Shown one piece after another: positions 47,301 to 57,217 of a stretch of 64,000 nucleotides of DNA (within the stretch, counting starts at the first letter, position 1; every line of letters starts with the position of its first letter). Made by a program: the position numbers and the translations under genes. The stretch spans positions 1,488,001-1,552,000 of the forward strand of contig JADILM010000005.1 of NCBI GenBank assembly GCA_016617785.1, read 5' to 3'. A model generated the notes under the pieces. That model was not told the DNA's origin. It saw only the letters and a program-made list of their open reading frames with translations, and did no database searches. The stretch is from Sporobolomyces roseus (lineage: Eukaryota > Basidiomycota > Microbotryomycetes > Sporidiobolales > Sporidiobolaceae).

Positions 47301-47725
47301 GCGGGAATGTGTTCATCTTCTGAATAATCGTCTTCGTTCATTGCGTCTCCACTGTTCTCGAGTGAGACCCGTCGACGATTCCCACTTCCTCCTCCGTTTT
47401 GAGCATGACCATCTGGAAACGTTCCAGGATAACCAGAATTCGAATTGTGGGTCGTGAGCGCGTTGAAAGGCCAATTCGTAGAATTACTCGAGACTTTTGG
47501 TGTGGCCGGACTGAGTTTGTTCAAGCTTGCAGAAGATGCGTCTGGGTCGTCGAGGTCTTCGGGTTCGAGGAAATCTTCTGAATCGTCGTCGGCTGATTCT
47601 TCGGGATCTGATCTACCCGCTGCGGAGGAGGTACGAGAGATGGATTGAGAGTGAGAGGGGACCGAGGGGACGTAAGGTGGAGTGTGAGTCGTGCCGAGAA
47701 AGGTCGGAGGATGGTGGCTGGACAT
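44394..47725 (-). CDS. GRR1: F-box/leucine-rich-repeat protein of the GRR1 type (SCF subunit)
   Basis: The N-terminus is Ser/acidic-rich (EESADDDSEDFLEPEDLDDP). The F-box reads HIPASSLPHEILLHILRLLP, then ALRVCKAWCQCGVELLWHKP. Ten or more cysteine-containing LRRs follow: INFSNLTEEMSDKMLGKLLP, RIERLTLTGCKNLSSQSMVD, LVALDLSEVENVDDEVIGAL, LQGLNLTGCGKVSDKGLEKL, IRELCLNGCTSLTDDGF, KIRNLILAKCGRLTDESLYE and LTHLSLTEVQAFRKKVLQVF. A Ser/Pro insertion interrupts two repeats near 46300-46480. The C-terminus is Gln/Gly-rich and acidic, ending EEEDLTMGDA. GRR1 picks phosphorylated substrates such as G1 cyclins and nutrient-signalling proteins for SCF ubiquitination. Orthology is inferred from F-box plus LRR order. 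Confidence 0.88.
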
Positions 47726-48461
47726 GGTCGACGAGGGAGAGGAGCTGTAAAGTGAGAATCGTTTCGAGTCAGTTACATAGATCTTGAACGAGCTCTCGAG
47801 GTGTTCATAGGGTCAAAGGATAGTTTGACAAAGGTGAAGAGGAGGGAGAGGGAGAGATTGACCCCACACGACCCTTTCCTTACTGTCACTCCTTCGCGTA
47901 ATCCTGATATAGCTCGTGCGGAATGCACTGGGTAGTTCCAACTATATCGTGTAACCCGTAGTAGGTGTATCTCTGAGACTGAGAAGAGAGAGGATGACGA
48001 AGGAGTCGGACGAGTCGGAAATACGATTCACTCCTCCCTCGCTCTACCTGTTCAAGTGCTTGGACTGCGAATAGAGAGAAGTGTAGCTTACGTTGTTCTC
48101 TAGTGTGTTAGCTGCGGACTTAATCGAGGTTGTGCCAAGTTGCGAGGAGGTGAGGAGTCGCTTCAAAGGGGGGAGTCCAAATCGAGACACCTGATCCTAC
48201 TGGAGCTTGAGTCGAGTCGATGTAGAGGAGTGGAATAGTCGATAGTGAAGCAGAGCTAACTCAAAGTGAGTAGATGAAGGTCGAGGAGCTGCTCGCTGTT
48301 GATCCGAGGAGGATAAATTACAAACTTCAATTGGGAGCAGTTATAATAAAATTTGACTTGGGCTCTCACTTCGAATTATTCTCCCTTCTCTCTTCTTTCT
48401 GTCACCTCCCTTGAACAACCCTAATCGTGAACAGCATACTTCCACCTAGATCAAGAGCTGT
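47726..48461. other. Divergent promoter region between GRR1 and REB1
   Basis: 736 bp between divergent start codons. No supported gene. Confidence 0.5.
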
Positions 48462-51400
48462 ATGGGTAAACGGTCTCGAGCTACACTCCTCTTACAAGAA
48501 CAAGAACAAGCTTCATCATCTGCTCAGCCCTCTTCCTCCTCCTCTCTCGTCAATCAAAACAACACCGCCTCGAATTCAACTTCTACCGACACTCCAGAAC
48601 AACTAGACTCAGCGAGGAAACAAGCAAAGAAGGCTCGTAAAGCAGAAAAGAAAAGAGTCAAACAGGTGCATTCCAATTCCTCTCTCTTCTCTCTCTCATT
48701 TGAAGCTGTTCACTCAACCTATTCAAATTCCAGATGAACGAATTGATCGCTACTCAAGCTATAAACGAAGCCGCAAACGTATTCGAATCATTCGTCAATG
48801 GAGAAGTGAGTACCGATGCAGCGGGAGTGAAAGAGAAGAAATCGAAAAAGGATAAGAAACGAAAGGACAAGGAATCGGACAACGCGAATGGAGCGGTAGC
48901 GGGAGATGTTGCGGAGGGACAAGAGGAACCGAGCAAGAAGAAACACAAGAAGAGTAAGAAGCATGCGAATGAAGGAATCGAACAACAGGTGAGTCGGAAA
49001 ACTTCTTCACGAAAGATCCTACGTTTCCCACACTGCTCGCTTCGGGACGCTCTTTCCATTCGCAGGTCGATCAATCCTCTCCCGTGATCACCGCTTCTGC
49101 TCCTCTCGTTCCTGATTCCACTACGATCCCCTCTACCAAAAAGTCGAAAAAATCTAGCAGCAAATCCAAATCGAAATCTACTCCCTCTCCTCTCGCACCC
49201 ATCGCACCTCTCCCCTCCACCTCCACTTCCACTTCCGCCAACGAGTTCCTAGTCGACCCTTTATTCAACTTTGATTTCATTCCCCAACCTCAACCCACTT
49301 CCTCTTCCACTCCCGCTCAATCGACTCCTGCCGATATCCAAGTTGGCTCTTCCTCCTCTTCCTCCGCAGCAAATATCGCAGCTCATGGAGGATACGGTGC
49401 TTTCGACCTCCCGATTCCTCCAGCTTCTTACCAACCCAACGAGTTTCAACCGATTCAAGAAGACATTCCAGTCGATGCACCCTCGACCACTGGAGGAGAG
49501 GAAGGAGGGAAGAAGAAGAAGAGTAAGAAGGACAAGTCGGGGAGGAGGAAAGAAGACGGAGGGGAGAGTGAGAAAGCGAAGAGGAAGAGAGAGAGACGGG
49601 AGAAGAAGGATCAACGTAAAGCACTTGCCGCTGCTATCGCTCAACAACAGATACAAGCTCAACCTCAAACCCAAATCCAACCGGAGGAGATCGAGATGCA
49701 GATTGATCCTGCGCTCGCTGGAGTCGGGGAGACGGTCGAGAATCAACGCGAGAGAGCAAAGGAGAAGGAGAAAGAATCGAAGGGGAAAGGGAAAGGGAAA
49801 GCGGTTACGTTCTCGATCGAAGGAGATTTCGGAAGTAGCAGTTCAAGTTCAGATGATGAGGATGATGATTCAGAAGGAGAAGTCGCTGCACAACTTACGA
49901 AACCTTCCTCCAATTCCTCCTCTAATCCCTCCTCCTCGACCTCGAAGCAACCTCTCAAGACTCCTCGTCGATCCGTTTCAGTTCCTATCCCACCTCCTCG
50001 TCCAATCCTCGTCGGTCCGATTCAATCCGCAGACTCGAATACTCCCTCAGCTCCCTTACCTTCGAAACAGAAGAAAGTGTTTGATCCTACCGACGATGGA
50101 GACGTCGTCAGTATTGAGGAATTGGAGAAGGATCCGGAGTACGTCAAACCGAATCAGAAGAGTGGAACGTTTTGGGAGACTTTACAAACTAAATGGACCC
50201 CAGTCAAGGAATTGAAAGCGTTAGCTGAAGAATACGGTACGTTGAGAAATCTCTGCTTGATCAACCGCTTTGGTATACTGATCATGTCGTTGGTTACCTC
50301 GTACAGGTGAAACGTATAAACAAGGGAAATTCAGTTCGAGTGAAGATAAATTGATCAAAGCTACTATCAAGAACTACCGCGAACGATCAGGAATGACTTC
50401 AGAGGAACTCGTCACACACATCAACACTCGCAAAGCCGCGAAAGATCCTTTCGCCTCCCTCGGTCCAGATGGTAAGAAACTAGTTTCCTCTTCTGCAGGA
50501 CCTCTCAACGAATTATGGTTGGAATTGGGAAACGCTTTACAAGAGCGAGCTTTGTTGGGGATTTGGAATCATGTTAGGAGGATGTATAACCCTGATGCTC
50601 AGAAGGGGAGTTGGAGTCAAGAAGAAGACGAGAAGTTGAGGAGTGGGATTAAAGAGTTTGGGAGTTCGAGTTGGGAGAAGATTGGGACTTGGGTTGGAAG
50701 ACCTAGTGGGGATTGTAGAGATCGTTGGACTAAACAGTTGGGGGGAGGGAAAGGGGAGTTGTTGAAGAAGGGGAAGTGGAGTCAAGAGGAGGAGAGGACG
50801 TTGGTGAGATTGCATGGAGAGTTGGGAAATAGTTGGACCGCGATTAGTAAGAGGATGGGAGAGACTAGGACTGCTACTCAGATTAGGATTAAGTGGTACG
50901 CTTCTCTCATTCTGCTTCATCCGTGCGAGAGAACTAGTTGCTGATGAGCGCGAGTTGAGATATACAGGAACGATAGTCTTTCGAGGAAGAATGCTACTGC
51001 TTCAACACCTGATGGAAGTGAGGAGCAGGACAAGTCGACTTCGAGCAAAGGGAAAGAGAAAGCTACGGACGGAGAAGAAGATGGTGAGGAGGAGGAACAG
51101 GAGAAACCAGAAAGTAAACGAGCTTGGAGGTGGAAGACCGAGTATTACTCGACTCTCGTTCACCAGTGCGAAACACTTTCGCCCTATCTCTCGAAGCCTG
51201 AGACTGATGAAGCGATAGTTCCTTTCGCACAGCATCGCAAACTTGAAAGTCAAGAATGAATCCGAGATTGACTTCTCCGCTATCGATGATCCTACTCTCC
51301 AACCTCAAGGTACGAAGAACTTACGAGATCGATTCAAGCACTTGCGAGATTCTGCGATTCTCGATATCACCGAACGAGATCAATTGGGTCCGGACGCAAA

Positions 51401-51766
51401 GATCCCTTACCAAAGTGAGTTTCTCCCTCTCCCTCTCTTCCACCTTCATTCAGCACTGACAATGAGCTTGTTGCAGCTATCATTGATCATCTCATTTCAC
51501 TCTACCCGGAACCTGGTAAAGCTTACAAACGATCCTACCGAGCATCGGAAAAGAAACGACAATTGAAACTTGCTGAGAAAGAAGCGAAGAAACTTGCGAG
51601 GCAGGAGAAAGCGAGGAAGAAGAAGGAAGGGAAAGGAGGGAGTGCTAGTGCCAGTTTGCCGGAGAAGAGGAAGATCAAGAGTACGGAGTTGGTCGAGAGT
51701 TCAGATGAGGAAGAGGAAGAGGAAGGAGGGGATGAGAGTAGTAGTGACGATAGCGAAGAGGAATAA
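48462..51766 (+). CDS. Myb-domain DNA-binding protein of the REB1/TTF1 type
   Basis: Lys-rich N-terminus (ARKQAKKARKAEKKRVKQ; EKKSKKDKKRKDKE) suited to nucleolar or nuclear targeting, then Ser/Pro and Lys/Glu low complexity. The DNA-binding part shows FSSSEDKLIKATIKNYRE, then LLGIWNHVRRMYNPDAQKGS with WSQEEDEKLRSGIKEFGSSS and WEKIGTWVGRPSGDCRDRW. A further Myb repeat follows: KGKWSQEEERTLVRLHGELG, NSWTAISKRMGETRTATQIR. It ends with IDDPTLQPQGTKNLRDRFKH, a Lys-rich coil and an acidic tail (SSDEEEEEEGGDESSSDDSE). Reb1/TTF1 proteins bind rDNA terminators, block replication forks and organise promoters. About seven exons, about 840 residues. I leave the symbol blank because REB1 and TTF1-like paralogues are hard to separate by eye. 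Confidence 0.85.
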
Positions 51767-52236
51767 GATAAGGGAAAACGCTTTGTCTTGTGTAGCTTGC
51801 TTGCTTGTTTGCTTGTTGATAAACGACGCTTGATGTTTTTGCTAGTCGAATCGTTGCGAGACTTTCTCGAGAAAGATGAAACGGTTCGAAAGTGCGAGAC
51901 TAAACTCTTTCTTTCCTTCATCTCACTTCTCTTCACCTCATTCTCACTAGTACGCTCTACAGCTAACTTCAACTCACCATAACCTCTCACTATACCTTAT
52001 TCAACTGTTTAGCTTCAGCTCACTTCATCTCCCCTCAAAATGCAAGTTTCATTTAAACTCTCGTCTCCCTCTCGTCACACATCACTAACCCTCTCGTACT
52101 GTATAGGACTCGCTCTCACGCACACAAGATTGAAGCTAGTATCCACGCCAAAGCCAATCGTTCGCTTCATCTTCTTTTCTTTTTCGTCGTTTCCCCACTT
52201 GATCCGATTCCTTTCATTCTTCCTTTAGCTATCCCC
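51767..52236. other. Intergenic, pyrimidine-rich leader
   Basis: No supported gene. T/C-rich tracts precede the tiny gene at 52237; an upstream non-coding or coding exon cannot be excluded. Confidence 0.45.
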
Positions 52237-52560
52237 ATGAAGAAGTCAGGTCACGGCAACGCAAACTGGGGGTCTCAGAATGATGTGAGTTCCCCAACTG
52301 GAGATTCAGCTGAATACACAAACTGATTTCCTCGTTCTCGAATTTCGCAGGAAATCCTCGAAGGTGCGCTTCCCACTTCTCAAGACACAACATTCTCTCA
52401 GATTGATGTGTAGGAAGCGTGCGATGTACAGGCGTAGATTTGGCTCGTTCAGGAGATTACGGACGTTCTCACTCTCCTAACGAAATGGGCGCTCAAAAGG
52501 TACGCTTTCCTTCTTCATTCCTGGTTCTCGCTCTCACTGATGCCGCTGTCATGTCAGTAG
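52237..52560 (+). CDS. Tiny Stf2-like protein (43 residues, four exons)
   Basis: Exons 52237-52284, 52351-52363 (13 nt), 52432-52499 and 52558-52560 join into 132 nt in phase. The product reads MKKSGHGNANWGSQNDEILE then GVDLARSGDYGRSHSPNEMG and AQK. The G-x-G-N-W-G-x-x-x-D-E core resembles the K-x-G-x-G-N-W-G-x-x-x-D-E block of the fungal Stf2/ATPase-stabilising-factor family. The final exon contributes only the stop codon TAG, directly after a CAG acceptor. Yeast Stf2 is linked to F1Fo-ATPase inhibition and desiccation tolerance. Splice choices are mine; an upstream start exon may exist. Confidence 0.55.
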
Positions 52561-52896
52561 CTCTCGATTTCTCCTTCTTCCGAGAAGGATGAGCGCGAAG
52601 TTGGTCTTCAACACATCGCTTGAACTCGAATGTCTCGTTTCTCTCTCGTTTGGCTCGCTTTTTCGGTGTACATGTTTGGATTCTGTCGATAGGTTCTTCT
52701 CGGCTCTGTAGGGGTTTGTGAGGAAGGGAAGGAAATGGAATTGAAGTTTTAGTATCTCGTTCTTTCGGCTACAGAAACTGTGAAACCTTTCGCAAAACCT
52801 CTCGCGCTTCGGTAACTCCATCAGAACCGACAGACCCACTGAGTTACAGTAGTCGAAATCGTAAAGCGAATAAAAATGGCGAGAAAGGACAAGCGT
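52561..52896. other. Convergent 3' flanks
   Basis: No supported gene between the Stf2-like gene and RING/TRAF D. Confidence 0.5.
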
Positions 52897-53927
52897 TTAT
52901 AGCCAATTCGAATCATCATCAGGCATCAAAAGATCTTCGAGGAACGCTAGATCTTTCCCTTTGCCTTTCCCACCTTTCTTTTTGAGCTTATTGTTCTCTT
53001 CCTTGCGCTTGTCGACTTCAGCTTGCACCGCTGTGACTTTTCGCGATTGACGACGGCAATCGTTCTCGTGGGTATCGCGATTGCGCAGAGTCAAGCGAGT
53101 CGAGCACGACGTCTTGACGCGACACCTACTCGATAATATCACAGGTGAGGGAAGAGTAGAGGGCATGAGGGGAGAAGTGTGACTGACTTGAATTGATCGC
53201 AAGTTTTCCTATGCTGATCGAGATTCTTGCGAAGGAAAGCTTGACACAAACGAGGTCCGCGTGAGCAAGAAGTGAGTTGTTCCGGACAGGAGTCGACGAG
53301 GTGTGAAGCTCTTGCGCTCGCTACGACCCATTCGAAACAATCGTCGCAGAGAATCTTGCGATGAGGACAGAGCTGTGAGATACTCTAGAGTCAGCGATCG
53401 TGCGCTCGTCTGGACCCAGGAACTAACGTACTGATCCGATATGAATTAAGCGATCAGTGTACGAGCCAGTCCAGGTACACGAAGAGGTCGAACAATTGAC
53501 CCTGCGAAATCGAAGGAAACGAAAGCAGTCATTTCATTCGAGCAGAGATAGTCAACCTGAGGGAGTTGGGCTCACTTGAGATCCTTGATAATACGCTCGA
53601 CGAAAGGTGAAGGAAGTAACGAGTCAAAGTCCGTCGCCCTACGGCAAACAAGACAAGGTTTCAATGATTGAGTTCCAAAGTAATTGATCACACAATCGTT
53701 GCAGGTGAGATGTTGAGCTGAGCAGACTTGTTGTGGATGCTCGAGTACGTCTAGGCAGACTAGAAAAGTGGAGAGACGGGATTAGCGAGTGGTTGATGAG
53801 GAAGGAGCGAAAGAGGAAACGAGTCAGCTGGCGCGCGGGAAACACGAAAGGAAGTCGAAGTGGGCTCACTCGGACACTTGAGATACTCAGGTACGTCTCC
53901 TACGAAGATGGAGCGATCGATACCCAT
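52897..53927 (-). CDS. RING plus TRAF-type zinc-finger protein, cluster 2 member D
   Basis: Exon 1 encodes MGIDRSIFVGDVPEYLKCP. Exon 2 continues ICLDVLEHPQQVCSAQHLTC, NDCVINYFGTQSLKPCLVC, a RING finger. TRAF-type fingers are reduced but visible: NCSTSCTWTGSYTDR, CPHRKILCDDCFEW, HLVDSCPEQLTSCSRG, HRKTCDQFKCRVKTSC and RDTHENDCRRQSRK. The tail is a short Lys-rich coil (EVDKRKEENNKLKKKGGK) ending MPDDDSNWL. It is the shortest member. Cluster 2 RINGs carry CLxVL..PQQ after the second Cys, unlike cluster 1's CMNxL. Confidence 0.78.
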
Positions 53928-54390
53928 TGTTGAGGAGGGAGAGTCGAGGAAAGGAGTCCAAGGTTGAGTGATCTTGATGGAGAGGGGAGTAACGATACAG
54001 AGCGAAGCGCTTAATTCCTGTTACAGCTGATGTTATCTGAAGCTGGAGACCTTAGTTGAGCTGAAGGTGAGAAGAGAGGAGACAAAGAGCGTCTGCCCCA
54101 TTTTTCGAACTTGGCTGAGGTTTGCGACTCGGTCTCGCTTGTTGCGCTAGCCGTGGACTCGTCTTCTTACGCTCTCGCTCAATTGACTCTCTCGGAAAGC
54201 TCAGTGCTGAAGAATCTGTTCGATGGAAGACATCAGCAAAAGAGTCTGACTGACTGAAAACGACGGACTCGAAATCGCTTTGTTGCATCCTCACAAACAT
54301 TTCGACATGGAAACGAGAGTACAGATGGTATTGCAGGTAAAACGACAACAAAAGCAACAAAGCTAGAGACAAGCAACCCTTCGTGAGAAA
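53928..54390. other. Spacer between RING/TRAF genes D and E
   Basis: No supported gene. Confidence 0.5.
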
Positions 54391-55549
54391 TCATCGTGAC
54401 TGGCGATTGTTCAAATTGTTTGAGTAAAAGTCTCTCCAATCCGGGCGGGGGTCGAAAGCAGACGCTGGATTCGATGGTTGACTGATGAGCCTTGACTTGA
54501 GCCTCGAGTTCTCGACCATGAGTGAGGCGACGTCTCGTTCCAATTCCTTGACTTTCTTTCGGGCCTCGAGGTCTGTTCCATCGTCTCGCTTCCTCTTCCT
54601 TGTTGTGTCATCCTCAATCGCTGCAGAGCGAGACGACGATTCTTCTAGAGCTGAAATCCTGCGATGAGCATCGCGAAGTTGGTTGCGAATGTTTCGACAT
54701 TCTCGTTCGTGAAGGTGTAGGTGTTGTAGAGTGGTGCGAGTGTGACACTCCTCGTCGACGGAGCATCTACAAGCAATAGGATCAGTCTTATCCCCCTGGA
54801 CTTGAAAAGAAAGAGAGAGAAAGTCGAGCATGCGCACTTGTAGTTGCAGCAAACTCTGTTGTGATTGGCACTGTTCCTGCGAAAATAACTCCCACATTCA
54901 GCGCCTCCACGGGGACAGTCAATTGTGGTTCCTCCACACGACGAGCGTAGGTGATCTTCCTTCTTGTTGACTGCTACTTTTTCACCACACTTTTCGCAAG
55001 GAACTTTATTGAAGGGGCAACTCTTGAAACGGAGAACGCGAAAGTGAGGTCGTCCTGAAGACACCGTGTAGCAAAGGTGAGACTGACCTTCTTTGAGTGA
55101 TCCTCACTGTCTTTGTAACTTCCTACCCAAGTACACTCTGCCGAATTTGCGCATTTCACCCTGCGAAAGAAACGACACATTTCAGTCAGCACTTGCGGGA
55201 CTCGAACACATTCGAGTGAGCGAGCGTAGACGTACCTCAGCGTCATAAGCGCACGTTCGAGGATTCGTGATGTAGTGAGAGATTGCCAGGTGAAGAATTC
55301 GCGACAAACAGGACAAGGTTTCTTCTTGTTTACGTCGTTCCCGAAGTAGTCCGATAAGCAGCCATCGCAAGCAACGTGTTGACTTTCACACATTTGTTGG
55401 GGATCTTCGAGAACTTCGAGACAGACTAGAGCATGAGATCGAGTTGAGTGAGCGTGAGAATCAAGAGGAGGATGAAACGAGATAAGCTCACTTGGACACA
55501 TGAGATACTCTGGTACTTCTCCTATGAATAGCTCTGTGTCGAGTCCCAT
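54391..55549 (-). CDS. RING plus TRAF-type zinc-finger protein, cluster 2 member E
   Basis: Exon 1 encodes MGLDTELFIGEVPEYLMCP. Exon 2 gives VCLEVLEDPQQMCESQHVAC, DGCLSDYFGNDVNKKKPCPV and CREFFTWQSL, completing the RING. Then VKCANSAECTWVGSYKDSED, CPFNKVPCEKCGEKVAVNKK, HLRSSCGGTTIDCPRGGAEC, HNRVCCNYKCSVDEECHT and HLHERECRNIRNQL, TRAF-type fingers. A basic stretch TTRKRKRDDG looks like a nuclear localisation signal. Coiled coil KKVKELERDVASLMVENSRL, ending NLNNRQSR. Likely E3 ubiquitin ligase by domain content. Confidence 0.82.
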
Positions 55550-56086
55550 GGCTTGCAGCGAGGGAAGCGATCAAATTGAGCGAGTTTCCAAAATCGAGGG
55601 ATTCGACAGGGAGAGGGTATGAGATGCGTGGGAGGGTACAGCTGATGAGAAGCTATTCTGATAGCCCTTACACGGCTACACAGCTCTTGGTGTGAAGGTG
55701 ATTTGACCCAAAAATGACGAGAACGCTTGAAAGTTTGAAGTGAAGAGAGCTACTGGTGAGGTGCGAGACTGGCAAATTGATTGTTGACGAGAGCCTTGTG
55801 CAGGGCGTATCTTGAGGGGAAGAGACAACAAGCGATGGTAGAAAGTGAGAGGAGGCAGAAATTTCAGAAACCTTCGTTTCGCAAAGTTTTAATGTTCCCT
55901 TTCAGTTGACTCGATCCGGGCGACTTTCACTCGACGCCTCCAAGCAGGACCAATCCGAGAGTGAAGGGAAGGTATTGCAAATGAGGGAATAGCACAAACA
56001 ACAAAGGATAAACAAGAATCTACTGCAAATACTCCCATCGAACCCGACGACAACACTCGACAAAGAAGTCGACTCGGCTTCATCTC
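55550..56086. other. Spacer between RING/TRAF genes E and F
   Basis: No supported gene. Confidence 0.5.
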
Positions 56087-57217
56087 CTACTTCCTCTTGA
56101 ATTGATCGTTCTCTGCAGCGAGCTCTGCAGCGAGCTCTGCCACCTCGCGCTGCAACCGATCAACCTCAGCTAGGAGTTTTGCTTCTTTCGTCTTCTTCCT
56201 CTTCTTGTTTTGGTTCTCCTTCCCATTCGAGGACCTCTTCTTGATCTCCTCCTCGACTCTCTTCGTTACCTCCTCCTCGCATCTCTTCTCGACCTCCTCC
56301 TCAGCATCGTTCTCCGTGATAGAATCGAGTTCAAAGAGTTCTTGTTGAGCATCGAGGAGTTCGTCTCGAAGGCGCCTGCATTCTTGCTCGTGAGCAGCAA
56401 GGTAACGTAGACTCGTTCGAGTAGGGCAGGTAGCGTCCTCCCGGCACCTGATAGCAAAGAGGATGGGTTAGCTCGAACCGACCCAAAGAGAAGAGAAATT
56501 CGAAGCTCACTCGTAGCTGCAGCAAGAAGCAGCATGTTTCTCTTCATCCTTCCGAAGGTACTTACCACACTCTTTCCCGCCTCGAGGACATACAAGCTTC
56601 TTTTCCAAGCACACATCTGCGAGATGAATCTCTTGTTCTTTCGTGAAGATTTCGTCGCCGCATAATTCGTAATCCGTCACCTGAAACTCGCAAGACTGCG
56701 AGCTCGTTTCGAAGTCGATAAGTTGAGTGCAATAAGTAGGCAATAGGCAGTGCTTACCTTCAAGACGTGATCCTCGAATTGATCGTAAGATCCCCTCCAT
56801 TCGCATTCTGGCATGTTGCACGGAACTCTGTCAACTAAGATTCTCGATCAGCCTTGTTACTAGCGACGGAAGGAGGGGTTCAAGAGACATACTCCAGAGT
56901 TGCTAAAGCGCGGTTGACAAAGTCAGAGGAACGGAGGATGTGTGGGCTGAAAAGCTCGTTGCAATTTGAGACGAGACATGGAATTTGAGGCGCATCTTCT
57001 CGAGCGAGGTACGCGGCGAGGCATTCACCGCAGGCGAAATGCTCAGACAAGCACATACGGCGAGGTTCTTCGAAAACATCATCGCAGACTGCAGAATGAG
57101 AAAGGGAAAGTCAACTTCGACCAACTGGGTGAATCAGGGTGAGAGTGAGAGAGGCGTACGAGGGCAGATCAGGTACTCTGGTATAGCGGTCAAGACCAAC
57201 TCCATATTGAAACCCAT
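56087..57217 (-). CDS. RING plus TRAF-type zinc-finger protein, cluster 2 member F
   Basis: Exon 1 encodes MGFNMELVLTAIPEYLICP. Exon 2 continues LCDDVFEEPRRMCLSEHFAC, GECLAAYLAREDAPQIPCLV and SNCNELFSPHI; the last metal-binding pair reads C-x4-C rather than C-x2-C, so the finger may be altered. Next exons: RVPCNMPECEWRGSYDQFED, LCGDEIFTKEQEIHLADVCL, KLVCPRGGKECGKYLRKDEE, HAASCCSYECREDATCP and YLAAHEQECRRLRDEL. The tail is a long Glu/Lys coil with KKRKKTKEAK and a 12-bp repeat coding ELAA, ending NDQFKRK. It is the most divergent member in exon 1 (no LF after MG). Confidence 0.78.
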
